NCBI GenBank assembly: GCA_031292255.1
Contig: JARLHN010000004.1
Span: 1 to 53,571, forward strand
From: Oryzomonas sp.
GTDB taxonomy: Bacteria > Desulfobacterota > Desulfuromonadia > Geobacterales > Pseudopelobacteraceae
Reading direction: 5' to 3'
Length of the DNA stretch: 53,571 nt
Below, piece by piece: positions 17,441-25,753 of this stretch. Position 1 is the first letter of the stretch; each line of letters starts with the position of its first letter. The position numbers and the translations under genes are program-made. The notes beneath the pieces were generated by a model. It saw nothing but the letters and a program-made list of their open reading frames with translations, was not told where the DNA came from and ran no database searches.

Positions 17441-18061
17441 ATGAGGCCGTCCGGTATCCGCATCATCGGTTTGACAGGCGGGGTCGCCACCGGCAAGAGC
17501 AGCGTGGCCCGCTTCTTCGAAGCGCGCGGCGTGCCGGTCATCGATGCCGATCAATTGGCCAGGGAGGCGGTCATGCCGGGGAGTCCCTGCCTGGCACGAC
17601 TCGCCGCGCTCTTCGGCCATGGGGTGATCAACGCGGAGGGGACGCTCGACCGTAAGCGCCTGGGAAGCATCATTTTCGGGGACCCGGAGAAGCGGAGGCT
17701 TCTTGAGCAGGTTCTGCACCCCGAGATCCGGCGCCTGGCAGAGGAACGCATTGCCCATGCCGCGGCCGCCGGGCAGCGAATACTGGTATACATGGCGCCG
17801 CTTCTGATCGAGGCGGGCGTCACCGACCGGGTTGACGAGATCTGGGTGGTGACGGTACGGCCCGATATCCAGATCGAACGGCTCATGGCGCGCGACGGCA
17901 TCGACAGGGAAGAGGCCGGGCGGATCATCGCCAGCCAGATGCCCTTGGCCGAGAAGGTGCGCCACGGCAGGGTCGTGATCGACAACAGCGGAACCCCCGA
18001 GGAGACGCGCCGCCTGCTGGCGGCAATTTGGGAGCGGGAGATAGCGGCACACCATGAGTGA
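17441..18061 (+). CDS. coaE: Dephospho-CoA kinase
   Basis: Catalyses the last step of coenzyme A synthesis, phosphorylating the ribose 3'-hydroxyl of dephospho-CoA with ATP in the cytoplasm. The 206-residue protein has the P-loop GLTGGVATGKSSVARFF near the N-terminus, the DADQLAREAV motif and the PLLIEAG lid region, with family-typical length. The ATG has a GAGGGG site five bases upstream. Its end overlaps the start of the next gene, an rRNA methyltransferase, by 8 bases, so the two are co-transcribed. The 17214-17440 gap upstream holds no gene. Confidence 0.95.
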   Translation: MRPSGIRIIGLTGGVATGKSSVARFFEARGVPVIDADQLAREAVMPGSPCLARLAALFGHGVINAEGTLDRKRLGSIIFGDPEKRRLLEQVLHPEIRRLAEERIAHAAAAGQRILVYMAPLLIEAGVTDRVDEIWVVTVRPDIQIERLMARDGIDREEAGRIIASQMPLAEKVRHGRVVIDNSGTPEETRRLLAAIWEREIAAHHE

Positions 18062-19235
18062 AAAGAACCATATCCTGCGGCGCGGCCCGCAACCGGCCCA
18101 GCTGCCTGATCCGAGGATGAACTGTTTTGCCGCCGTACCCCGCGGCGCCGAGGAGATTGCAGCCCACGAGCTTGAGCAACTGGGACTTGAGGAGGTCGCT
18201 GCCGGGCGGGGCGGGGTTTCGTTTGCCTGCAACCGCGAAGGGCTCTACCGGGCCAACCTCTGGCTGCGCACCGCCAGCCGCGTGCTGGTGCAACTCGCCG
18301 TGTTCCCCTGTACGACCCCCGAGGAACTCTATGCCGGCGTGCATGCCATCGCCTGGGCGGAACTGATTACTCCCGCCATGACCCTGGCGGTGGACTGCAG
18401 CCTGCGCGACTCCAGCCTGACCCACTCGGGCTTCGTGGCCCTCAAGACCAAGGATGCCGTTGTCGACCGGATCCGTGAAACATGCGGCAGTCGCCCCAAT
18501 GTTGATACGGCGTCGCCCGACGTACGGATTAATGTCCATTTGTCCAAAAACATCTGTACCGTCAGTCTGGACAGTTCGGGAGACGCTCTCGACCGTCGCG
18601 GTTACCGGCTGGAACGCACCGAGGCGCCCCTGCGCGAGACCCTGGCGGCCGCCGTGGTCGCCCTGACCGGTTGGGATGGTTCCCTCCCTTTGGCGGACCC
18701 CATGTGCGGGTCGGGCACGATCCCTATCGAGGCGGCCCTGCTGGCTGCTCGCGTGCCGCCGGGTCTGAAGCGTTCTTTTGGGTTTCAGCGTTGGCAGGAT
18801 TTCGACGAAAGGGTGTGGAAAAGGTTGCTCAGGGAGGCGGAGAGCGGCATCAAGCGGCTCCCTGTCGGCCTGATCACCGGGTATGACCGCGACAGCCGGG
18901 CGTTGGTTCTTGCGGCCCGCAATGCGGCAATGGCCGGATTCGAGGGGCAGCTTCACTTTTTTCATGCCGAACTGGAAGCGTTCAAGCCGGAAGGCGACAA
19001 GGGCGTTGTGATCATCAACCCCCCCTATGGCAGGCGTTTGGGCGAGGAAGATGAGTTGCGGGAACTCTATTGCCAGATCGGCGATGTCATGAAAAAACGC
19101 TGTCGGGGATGGACCGGCTTCGTCCTGACCGGCAACCTGGAACTGGCAAAATACATAGGCCTGAAGGCCGCGCGACGCTATGTGCTCTTCAACGGGGCGA
19201 TCGAATGCCGGCTTTTGAAGTACGAGCTGTATTGA
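18054..19235 (+). CDS. THUMP-domain 23S rRNA methyltransferase (RlmL-like)
   Basis: A 393-residue class I SAM-dependent methyltransferase of the family that makes N2-methylguanosine in 23S rRNA (the RlmL half of E. coli RlmKL). The N-terminal part (about 24-190) contains a ferredoxin-like plus THUMP RNA-binding region. The catalytic domain (about 195-393) has motif I DPMCGSGTIPIEAA and motif IV NPPYGRRLG. It lacks the RlmK half found in the E. coli fusion protein. The start codon lies inside the 3' end of coaE, implying coupled translation. Function in rRNA modification is by family; the exact target base is not shown by the sequence. Confidence 0.85.
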   Translation: MSEKNHILRRGPQPAQLPDPRMNCFAAVPRGAEEIAAHELEQLGLEEVAAGRGGVSFACNREGLYRANLWLRTASRVLVQLAVFPCTTPEELYAGVHAIAWAELITPAMTLAVDCSLRDSSLTHSGFVALKTKDAVVDRIRETCGSRPNVDTASPDVRINVHLSKNICTVSLDSSGDALDRRGYRLERTEAPLRETLAAAVVALTGWDGSLPLADPMCGSGTIPIEAALLAARVPPGLKRSFGFQRWQDFDERVWKRLLREAESGIKRLPVGLITGYDRDSRALVLAARNAAMAGFEGQLHFFHAELEAFKPEGDKGVVIINPPYGRRLGEEDELRELYCQIGDVMKKRCRGWTGFVLTGNLELAKYIGLKAARRYVLFNGAIECRLLKYELY

Positions 19236-19279
19236 TACCGGAGAAAAATAGTCAGTAATGTCCGGTTTGGCATTTGCAA

Positions 19280-19314
19280 TTTGCTCCCCCTCCCGCAAGG
19301 GGCGGGGGAGCAAA
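19280..19314. terminator. Hairpin between convergent genes
   Basis: A perfect 11-bp stem, TTTGCTCCCCC with GGGGGAGCAAA, encloses a 13-base loop between the convergent methyltransferase and deacylase genes. It lacks a long T-run on either side, but its position and stability suggest a bidirectional transcription end. Confidence 0.55.
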
Positions 19315-19330
19315 AGTCCCGGGAGGCCCG

Positions 19331-20281
19331 TCAGTGGGGCTTGGTGCAGATCCGCACCAGCAGGTCTCCCTCGAACAGCATCGGCTGGCGGCGGATGCCG
19401 GTCAAGAGCCCCTTGGCCGGTGCAATGATCTTGGTGCGGACGTTGCCGCTGAAGCTGTCGTAGATATAACCCAACTCCTGGCCTTCACTGACCCATTTCC
19501 CCAGGCTCTTGTCCGAGACGAACATGCCGGCCCGGTCGGCATAGATGTGGACGGAGCATTCCCTGGCGAAGTAGGTCGGCTCCTGATCCGCCTCGGCCAC
19601 CTCCACCCCTTCCAGAACGCCGATTTCCCCCAGAAACGAAACCAACCCCCGAAAGACCTGCTGGCAGTGGTCCAACTGAATGGAACCCGCCTGTCCTACC
19701 TGCAACAGGAAGTTCTGGCCGGGCCAGTATTTCCACGCATACATCAGGGTGGTGGTGAATACCGGGCTCACCGAACGCTCCATAATGGCGGAAAGGCCGA
19801 ACAGGCGCGCGCTCTCCCGTTCTTCCGGGGAGGGATCGTAGATGCGCACCTGGGGCAGCTCCTCGAAGTACAGGTTGGAGCTGTGCAGGTCTACGCGGTA
19901 TGTTGACTTCCTGGTCGCCTCCAGCACGGTGTAGGCGATACGCTGGGTGGTTTCGCCCATCTGGTTGCCGGGGAACATGCGGTTCTGGTCGCTCTGGTCG
20001 AAGGGCCAGGCGCGCCGCAGGGTGTTGGCGCCCAGCACGTTGACGGCCGGGATGATCAGGACCCGCTGCACAAGGCGCAGTTTCGGATAGGCGCCGTTCT
20101 CCACGGCCTTGAGAAAATCGGCCAAACGGGCCAGGATGTAGATGCCGTTGATCTCGTTGCCGTGCAGGCCGGAAACGAATGATACAGGCGGGATTCCTTC
20201 TGCCGGGCCGATCTCGTGGCAGGGGATGGAGAAGTCTTCCCGCAACGGGGCGGTCATCAGTACCAGATCGCGGCTGCTCAC
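19331..20281 (-). CDS. AstE/AspA-family zinc deacylase, paralogue 1
   Basis: A 316-residue member of the succinylglutamate desuccinylase/aspartoacylase family (carboxypeptidase-like zinc hydrolases that remove acyl groups from amino acids). Zinc ligands are visible as H40 and E43 in GLHGNE and H133 in DLHSS. The substrate-pocket motif NVLGANTLRRAWPFD and the family's QNRMFPG are present. The C-terminal third (about 230-316) looks like the beta-barrel domain of the family. It is the last gene of a minus-strand cluster with ATP-grasp, alpha-E and transglutaminase genes and overlaps its paralogue by 4 bases (ATGA). The substrate is unknown; context suggests a peptide or amide made by the cluster. 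Confidence 0.85.
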   Translation of the reverse strand: MSSRDLVLMTAPLREDFSIPCHEIGPAEGIPPVSFVSGLHGNEINGIYILARLADFLKAVENGAYPKLRLVQRVLIIPAVNVLGANTLRRAWPFDQSDQNRMFPGNQMGETTQRIAYTVLEATRKSTYRVDLHSSNLYFEELPQVRIYDPSPEERESARLFGLSAIMERSVSPVFTTTLMYAWKYWPGQNFLLQVGQAGSIQLDHCQQVFRGLVSFLGEIGVLEGVEVAEADQEPTYFARECSVHIYADRAGMFVSDKSLGKWVSEGQELGYIYDSFSGNVRTKIIAPAKGLLTGIRRQPMLFEGDLLVRICTKPH

Positions 20282-21279
20282 GGCATCCCCCCTTTTCTGG
20301 CCATGATCCGTGCCATGAGCGAACCCTCGTACACCAGCGGATATTCCCGCAGGGTGAAGAGGATGCCGTCCACGGGGGAGCGCACCTCATCCAGGACGCC
20401 GCCTTTCAGCGGCGAAACGATGCTGCCGAGCAACTGCCCCTTGCGTACGTCGGTCCAGTGCTCGATGACCGGAACGAACAGCCCCGAGGTGGTGGCGTTC
20501 AGGTAGTGCACGTTGCTGTCGTCGGCGATCAGGGGGAAATGGTCGGGTGGCGGCAGTTCCACGTCCGGGGCCAGCACGCCCAGGTCCTTCCAGAGGGTCA
20601 GGATGCCGGACATCGCCTGTCGGCAGTAATCGGGTGTGATGCGCATGCCGACCCCCATCTCCACCACCAGGCAGGGGGTGCCGATGCTGTTGAGGCTGTG
20701 GGCGATGGTGGCCTCCAGCACGGTCATGGCGCCGTGCAGCCAGATCAGGTCCACGTTCAGGCGCTGGGCCAGGGGCACGAGGCGGTCGGCGAAATCGGTG
20801 TTGATGCGCACCTGGGGAATCTCCCGCAGGTAGATGTTGCTGGCGTGGATGTCGATTACCAGCGCTGCGCCGGACAGGTTCTCCATGGCGGCGTGGGCGA
20901 TCCGTCTCGGCAGGTCGCTGCCGGGGGAACCGGGAAAATTGCGGTTCAGGTCGGTATCGAAGACGGGGATGGCCCGGGTCAGGGTGTCCAGTCCAAGGGG
21001 GTTCATGGCCGGGTAAAGTTCCACGGTCCCGACCAACCCGGCCGGGTTCTCCCGGGCCAGTTGTTGCAGCCAGTCGGCGAGCAGTTGGCAGACGTAGATC
21101 CCTTCCAGTTCGTCACCGTGAATGCCGGTCACGATAGCGGCCCGTGGACCGTCCCCGCCGCGATAGACCGTACGGCGGATGCAGAGCTGTTCGCTGTAGG
21201 GCATCTCCAGGGACAGGATGCACGAGGTGGTAATTGATAGTGATGTTTCAGACATGGTGCGTCGTTGCTCCAAGGTCAT
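20278..21279 (-). CDS. AstE/AspA-family zinc deacylase, paralogue 2
   Basis: A 333-residue paralogue of the downstream gene. Zinc ligands are H54 and E57 in GIHGDE and H145 in DIHAS, with DTDLNRNFPGSPG as the arginine-containing substrate loop. A C-terminal beta-rich domain (about 245-333) follows. The start at 21279 forms an ATGA overlap with the transglutaminase stop, pointing to translational coupling; an internal ATG at 21255 is an alternative. The two paralogues differ enough in sequence that they probably act on different substrates or form a hetero-oligomer (inference). It lies between the transglutaminase and the first paralogue. Confidence 0.85.
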   Translation of the reverse strand: MTLEQRRTMSETSLSITTSCILSLEMPYSEQLCIRRTVYRGGDGPRAAIVTGIHGDELEGIYVCQLLADWLQQLARENPAGLVGTVELYPAMNPLGLDTLTRAIPVFDTDLNRNFPGSPGSDLPRRIAHAAMENLSGAALVIDIHASNIYLREIPQVRINTDFADRLVPLAQRLNVDLIWLHGAMTVLEATIAHSLNSIGTPCLVVEMGVGMRITPDYCRQAMSGILTLWKDLGVLAPDVELPPPDHFPLIADDSNVHYLNATTSGLFVPVIEHWTDVRKGQLLGSIVSPLKGGVLDEVRSPVDGILFTLREYPLVYEGSLMARIMARKGGMP

Positions 21280-22139
21280 TGTTGGGATATTGACAGTCGT
21301 ATCACCGGGTTATTGCCGGCCGCATCGCCCTTGAAACTTCCCCGCTGAGGTGCGGCGTCCAGGTAATCGCGCCCTACGGCCACGGGGATGAAGAGGTCGT
21401 TGGCAAGGATCTGCTGGGTCGCATCGAAACCGCTCCAGCCTCGGCCGGGGATGAGGACCTCGGCCCAGGCGTGGGTGGCCGGAGGGGACGGGGCTGTCTC
21501 TTCTTCACGGGAGGCCAGGTATCCCATTACATATCTGGCGGGAATTTTCCAAGACCGGACGATGGCGATCAAAAGGTGGGCGAAATCCTGGCAGACCCCG
21601 GCTCCGGCGTTGAGGGCCTCGGCCAAGGTGGAATGGACATTGGTCACCCCTGCTTCATACTTCAACACCGTAGTGATCCACTCCATGGCCTGCTGCACCG
21701 ATTCGAGGACTTGGCGGCCGGGCTCATGACGCGGGAAGTCGAAGCGTTGGTCCAGGTGCCCCAGATGGGGGGTGGCGGGACTGCGACTGAGGATGTAGTC
21801 GTACAGGGACGGAGTCGTGCGCAGCGATTGCCTGAGCCATTCCCACTCGTCGCCATGGGGCACCGGCGGGTAGTCGAAGGGGTTTTCCAGCATGTTCTCA
21901 ACCTCGGCGCGCATGCGGGTCACCAGGCGCCGATGGGGCTGGATGATGTTGAAGGTGGTGACCTGGTTGCCGTAATAGTCGCGGTAGCAGCGCAACCCGG
22001 CCGACGGCTCGGTCTCCATCTCCATGCCGATCAGCTTCTGGTGCGAGTCTTCCCGTGGTGTGAGGCGCAGTTCAACATGGTGCTCGCGCACCGCTTCCGG
22101 ATACTCCAGAACGGTTTCGTGTTCTATGAAATAGCGCAT
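21276..22139 (-). CDS. Transglutaminase-like cysteine peptidase family protein
   Basis: A 287-residue protein of the bacterial transglutaminase-like superfamily. The N-terminal beta domain (about 1-80) includes YYGNQVTTFNIIQPH. The catalytic core has C183 in GAGVCQDFAHL, H223 in THAWAEV and D239 in WSGFDATQ, an intact Cys-His-Asp triad. The frame extends back to 22397 inside the alpha-E gene, but the ATG at 22139, one base after that gene's stop and behind GGAAGAG, is the sensible start. Family members of this kind are regularly found with alpha-E and ATP-grasp genes and are thought to cleave or rearrange amide bonds; no substrate is known. Confidence 0.88.
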   Translation of the reverse strand: MRYFIEHETVLEYPEAVREHHVELRLTPREDSHQKLIGMEMETEPSAGLRCYRDYYGNQVTTFNIIQPHRRLVTRMRAEVENMLENPFDYPPVPHGDEWEWLRQSLRTTPSLYDYILSRSPATPHLGHLDQRFDFPRHEPGRQVLESVQQAMEWITTVLKYEAGVTNVHSTLAEALNAGAGVCQDFAHLLIAIVRSWKIPARYVMGYLASREEETAPSPPATHAWAEVLIPGRGWSGFDATQQILANDLFIPVAVGRDYLDAAPQRGSFKGDAAGNNPVIRLSISQQ

Positions 22140-22140
22140 G

Positions 22141-23100
22141 TCACGGCTCTTCCATGTGGGTGTCGAGGAAATCCGCCTGGGCCGCCTGGTTGAGGGCGGC
22201 GACGGCGACCAGGAACCCCTCCAGGAATTCATGCAGGCCGGTTGAAAAGATTTGCTCCGCCGAGTTGCCGGCCAGCATGCCTTCCAGCTGCTCCATGGCC
22301 GCCGGCGAACGTTGTTTGCCGGTGATGCCGGTATCGGCCAGAGCCCGGCGCACGCGTTTGACCGTATAGGCCAGGGACCGGGGAAACTCCTGCTCAAAGA
22401 TGGTGAACTCCACGACGTCCATTGGGCGGAACCCGGCGTGATGCTTGCGGCGGAACGCCTCGTACCCGGACAGGGATTTGAGCAGGGCGGCCCACTGGTA
22501 GTAATCCAGGGCCGATCCGACCAGCTTCAGGTCCGGCAACAGCAGGTGGTATTTCACGTCCAGGATGCGGGCGGTCATGTCGGCCTGCTCCAGGAACGTC
22601 CCCAGGCGGTAGAAGCCGTAGGCCTCGCCCCGCATCATGGTGGTAGTGGTCAGGCCGTGAAAACGGGCAACCTCACTGCGCACAGTGGAGAAAAACTGGC
22701 TGGCCCGCAGGGGATGCAGCGGCGTTTTCAACTGCTGGTCAACGTTCAGCCAGAGTTCGTTGATGGCCTCCCACATCTCCCGTGAGATGCGGTCGCGGGC
22801 GATGCGCGCATTTTCCCGCGCCAGACGCAGGCAGGTGCGGATCGAGTTGCCGTTGCTTTTTTCGGCGGTCATGAACTGCAACACCCGCCCCTCGGTGATC
22901 TGCTCCTCTCCGTACAGCCCGCTGAAGGCGGTCTTTGCCGAGGTGATGCTGAGCAGCGGCCGCCACTTGTCACCCTCGGACATGTCCTCCTCGGCCTCCA
23001 GCAGGTAGAGCAGGTTGATCTCCATCAGTCGTGCGGTATCCCCGGCCCGTTCCAGATAACGGGACATCCAGTAGATGGAATCGGCTATGCGGCTCAGCAT
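22141..23100 (-). CDS. Alpha-E domain protein
   Basis: An all-helical 319-residue protein of the alpha-E family (DUF403), starting MLSRIADSIYWMSRYLERAG, the family signature. The ATG at 23100 has AAAGGAC nine bases upstream; the frame extends to 23163 but without a better start. The biochemical role is unknown. Comparative genomics (work on amidoligases by Iyer and colleagues) links it to circularly permuted ATP-grasp enzymes and transglutaminases in putative peptide synthesis or modification systems. Here it lies directly between those two partners, one base from the transglutaminase gene. Confidence 0.9.
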   Translation of the reverse strand: MLSRIADSIYWMSRYLERAGDTARLMEINLLYLLEAEEDMSEGDKWRPLLSITSAKTAFSGLYGEEQITEGRVLQFMTAEKSNGNSIRTCLRLARENARIARDRISREMWEAINELWLNVDQQLKTPLHPLRASQFFSTVRSEVARFHGLTTTTMMRGEAYGFYRLGTFLEQADMTARILDVKYHLLLPDLKLVGSALDYYQWAALLKSLSGYEAFRRKHHAGFRPMDVVEFTIFEQEFPRSLAYTVKRVRRALADTGITGKQRSPAAMEQLEGMLAGNSAEQIFSTGLHEFLEGFLVAVAALNQAAQADFLDTHMEEP

Positions 23101-23125
23101 GGTTTGTCCTTTGCTAACTTGTTTC

Positions 23126-23261
23126 CGTCCGGAAAGAGTTCTTTTCCGCCCATGCAGCGTCAACCTTCGGGCTTGCTTGTGCGGCGTACCGATGTACGCC
23201 TCCGTGCAACCCCTCGATTTCCTTGCCGGGACAAAAAATCCCTCCTTTCCAAAGCGGAAAC
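23126..23261. repeat. Palindromic intergenic repeat, family A, copy 1
   Basis: This 136-bp element is about 88 percent identical by eye, with no gaps, to 29832-29967. Both copies have imperfect inverted ends (GTTTCCG at one side, CGGAAAC at the other) and a central GGCGTACCGATGTACGCC, so the whole unit can fold into a long imperfect hairpin. It sits between the ATP-grasp and alpha-E genes. No protein is encoded. Confidence 0.8.
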
Positions 23262-23337
23262 GAATAATTTTTCATCCGGAATTTCCGGATGAAAACTAAT
23301 TACGATTCTGCCGGGATGACCCGAAAGGTATGCATCA

Positions 23338-24786
23338 TCACTCGGCCAGGACCCAGGTGTCCTTGCTGCCGCCGCCCTGAGACGAATTGACCACCAGTGA
23401 TCCCTTGGTAAGGGCGACGCGCGTCAGGCCCCCCGGAACCACCTTGATATCGTCGCCGTAAATGATGAATGGCCGCAGGTCCAGGTGACGCGCCTCAAGC
23501 TCGCCATTCATGTAACAGATGTGGCGCGAGAGCTGCACCACCGGCTGGGCTATGTAGTTTCTTGGGTCTTCCTGTACCTTGACGGCAAATTCATTGCGCA
23601 GGGCCGGGGTTGAGGCCGGTCCCATCAGCATGCCGTAGCCGCCCGATTCGCTGACAGCCTTGACCACCATGCGCTCCAGATTGTCCAGGACATAGGCGCG
23701 CTCCTCGGGATTAGTCATCTGGTAGGTGGGTACGTTTTTCAGGATGGGGGCCTCGGCCAGATAATACCTGATGATGTCGGGAACATAGGGATAGACCGCC
23801 TTGTCGTCGGCGATGCCGTTGCCGGGGGCGTTGACGATGGCGATGTTGCCGGCCCGCCAGGCATTGATGATCCCTGCAACCCCCAGTGCGGAATCCGATC
23901 TGAACACGAGCGGGTCGAGGAAGTCGTCATCCACCCGACGGTAGATGACATCAATCCGTTGCAGGCCAGTGGTGGTCTTCAGGTAAACCATGTCGTCCTT
24001 GGCCACAAGGTCACGCCCTTCGGCCAGTTCCACCCCCATTTCCTTGGCCAGGAAGGTGTGCTCGAAATAGGCCGAGTTGTAGATGCCCGGCGTCAGTACG
24101 ACAATCTCGGCCTGGCTCTTGCCGCGCGGGGATACCGCCCGCAGCGCCTCCAGCAGCAGGGCAGGGTAATGTTCGACCCGGCGTACGCGATATTTCGCGA
24201 AAAATTCCGGAAGGATGCGGCGTTCGATGACCCGGTTCTCGATCATATAGGATACGCCGGAGGGGGTGCGCAAGTTGTCCTCCAGCACCAGGTACGTTCC
24301 GTCCTCGTCGCGGATGATGTCGATGCCGCTGATGTGCGTGTAGATATCGTTGGGCGGGTCGATGCCCATGATCTCCCGGCGGAAATCCTTGCCCTGATAG
24401 ATCAGCTCGGCCGGTACGACGCCGTCCTTGAGGATGCGCTGATCATGGTAAATATCCTTGAGAAACAGGTTCAATGCGCGGACGCGTTGCTTGAGACCCG
24501 CCTCGATGATGCTCCATTCGCCGGCCGGGATAATGCGCGGGATCAGGTCGAAAGGCCAGATGCGTTCGATCCCCTCGTCGGAGTCTCCGTAGACCGTAAA
24601 GGTGACACCCTCGGCATGCAGTGCCAATTGCGACTCATGGACCTTGGCCTCAAAGGCGTTCTGACCGACCGACTGGATGTGTTCCCAGAGCGGCCGGTAG
24701 TGTTCGCGGGGGATGAAGCCATCGGTGTAAAATTCGTGGTAGGAGATACGGGGTTTCTGGGATGTATCGGAGGAGATGGCTGCCAT
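23338..24786 (-). CDS. Circularly permuted ATP-grasp ligase (type 2)
   Basis: A 482-residue protein of the circularly permuted ATP-grasp family, enzymes predicted to form amide or peptide bonds with ATP. Recognisable blocks are the N-terminal YHEFYTDGFIPREHYRPLW, the GIDPPNDIYTHISGIDIIRD block, LVLEDNLRTPSGVSYMIENR, the metal-binding region IYRRVDDDFLDPL, and the C-terminal LTRVALTKGSLVVNSSQGGG. The frame runs back to 24909, but the ATG at 24786 begins the conserved part. It is the first gene of the minus-strand cluster; a 237-bp gap with a repeat element separates it from the alpha-E gene. The product is unknown. Confidence 0.9.
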   Translation of the reverse strand: MAAISSDTSQKPRISYHEFYTDGFIPREHYRPLWEHIQSVGQNAFEAKVHESQLALHAEGVTFTVYGDSDEGIERIWPFDLIPRIIPAGEWSIIEAGLKQRVRALNLFLKDIYHDQRILKDGVVPAELIYQGKDFRREIMGIDPPNDIYTHISGIDIIRDEDGTYLVLEDNLRTPSGVSYMIENRVIERRILPEFFAKYRVRRVEHYPALLLEALRAVSPRGKSQAEIVVLTPGIYNSAYFEHTFLAKEMGVELAEGRDLVAKDDMVYLKTTTGLQRIDVIYRRVDDDFLDPLVFRSDSALGVAGIINAWRAGNIAIVNAPGNGIADDKAVYPYVPDIIRYYLAEAPILKNVPTYQMTNPEERAYVLDNLERMVVKAVSESGGYGMLMGPASTPALRNEFAVKVQEDPRNYIAQPVVQLSRHICYMNGELEARHLDLRPFIIYGDDIKVVPGGLTRVALTKGSLVVNSSQGGGSKDTWVLAE

Positions 24787-24949
24787 GAAGCCTCGTCTCT
24801 GTACGGGTGGTTTGTGCGCCTTGCGGAATAATAAAGCAAAATCAGGGCCAAGACGGGATGCTGTGCAAAATGGATGATATTGCGGCGTTTCGGCTCCGGA
24901 GCCGGCCAAACGCAGTCAGGGAATGAGATGATAATAGTCAGGTGCGGTT

Positions 24950-24983
24950 AAAAAACGGGCAGCCTTCTGTCGCGAAAACTGCC
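24950..24983 (-). terminator. Weak intrinsic terminator after the cytochrome gene
   Basis: On the minus strand GGCAG and CTGCC can pair around a 16-base loop, followed by CG and six T. The stem is short but the T-run and position just after the cytochrome stop codon fit a terminator. Confidence 0.4.
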
Positions 24984-24996
24984 TGAAGGTCCAGTG

Positions 24997-25266
24997 CTAT
25001 TGGCGTTTCAACTTGTGACAGAGCAGGCAGCGGTTTTTGGGAGGATGGTTGGGGGGAAAGGGGACCCCTTTCTCGTTGTGGCAGTCTTCACACCCCTTTT
25101 CCGCTGCTTTTTTGTCGCCGGTTTTGGCAAAGGTTTCGTAAAACGATTTGTGTTTGTCGTCAAAGGGAACGAATTTGGTCTTCTCTTTGCCGGAGATGGC
25201 AAAAAATATACCCAAAACCACAACGATGAGTCCGATAAACAGCCAGTCGCGCTTGTCGATTTTCAT
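24997..25266 (-). CDS. Membrane-anchored dihaem cytochrome c
   Basis: An 89-residue protein with one N-terminal membrane segment (about 8-24, LFIGLIVVVLGIFFAIS) acting as an uncleaved anchor and two c-type haem motifs, C59-x-x-C62-H63 (CEDCH) and C80-x-x-C83-H84 (CLLCH). The haem domain would face the periplasm. Several spare histidines (H39, H74) could be distal ligands. It resembles small multihaem electron carriers of Geobacter-like bacteria, but the fold is too short to place in a named family. It lies 24 bases after a three-span membrane protein gene on the same strand, so the two probably form a unit. Confidence 0.8.
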   Translation of the reverse strand: MKIDKRDWLFIGLIVVVLGIFFAISGKEKTKFVPFDDKHKSFYETFAKTGDKKAAEKGCEDCHNEKGVPFPPNHPPKNRCLLCHKLKRQ

Positions 25267-25290
25267 GAAATACCGTCCCTATTTCTGGAT

Positions 25291-25629
25291 TCAGTCGGAC
25301 TTGATGAGCGTGAAATAGATGATCACGCCACCGATAACCAACCCCCCGCCGATGAACGGGAGCATGGACTTCATAGACAATTCCTCGCCCGGCGCCGGCA
25401 TGGCGAAACGTGCTATGACAATAAAGGCAATCAGGGTGAACAACAACAAAAGGACGGTCTTTGAACGTTTGACGACACCGAAGAAAAACACGGCCGTGAC
25501 AATGATCAAAAACGTCGGGTGGGTGAATATCTGCTTCAGGGTAAGATTCTGAATCGTATTCATCAAGTTGGCGGTTTCAAAGGGGCGCAGTGCTTCGGTC
25601 ACCTTTTCCGCAAGTTGCTCTTTATCCAT
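25291..25629 (-). CDS. Small membrane protein, partner of the cytochrome
   Basis: A 112-residue protein starting MDKEQLAEKVTEALRPFE. It has an amphipathic N-terminus and three hydrophobic segments at about 37-51 (FLIIVTAVFFFGVV), 55-72 (VLLLLFTLIAFIVIARF) and 88-107 (MLPFIGGGLVIGGVIIYF). No cofactor motif is visible and I recognise no family. The frame extends to 25731, but the upstream part looks non-coding and this ATG leads into the conserved-looking part. The cytochrome gene follows after 24 bases, suggesting a membrane partner or anchor for it (inference). Confidence 0.6.
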   Translation of the reverse strand: MDKEQLAEKVTEALRPFETANLMNTIQNLTLKQIFTHPTFLIIVTAVFFFGVVKRSKTVLLLLFTLIAFIVIARFAMPAPGEELSMKSMLPFIGGGLVIGGVIIYFTLIKSD

Positions 25630-25722
25630 GAACGTGCACCGTTCCCGACCGGCCTGAATTCGAATCCATGGGATAATAATGCAAAACAGGATGCCCGGCA
25701 AGCCAATTTGACGCGGGCATAC

Positions 25723-25753
25723 AGTATACATTCGTGAGGGAGCGGGCCGTCAA
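25723..25753 (-). promoter_or_regulatory. Possible sigma-70 promoter for the cytochrome unit
   Basis: On the minus strand TTGACG and TATACT are separated by 19 bases, starting at the dnaJ stop codon and about 95 bases before the membrane-protein ATG. The spacing is longer than ideal. Confidence 0.3.

Noticed and set aside
17925-19313. A 462-codon minus-strand frame, and another at 17291-18232, opposite coaE and the rRNA methyltransferase
   Set aside because: They are antisense shadows without ribosome sites or recognisable families; the plus-strand genes are clear.
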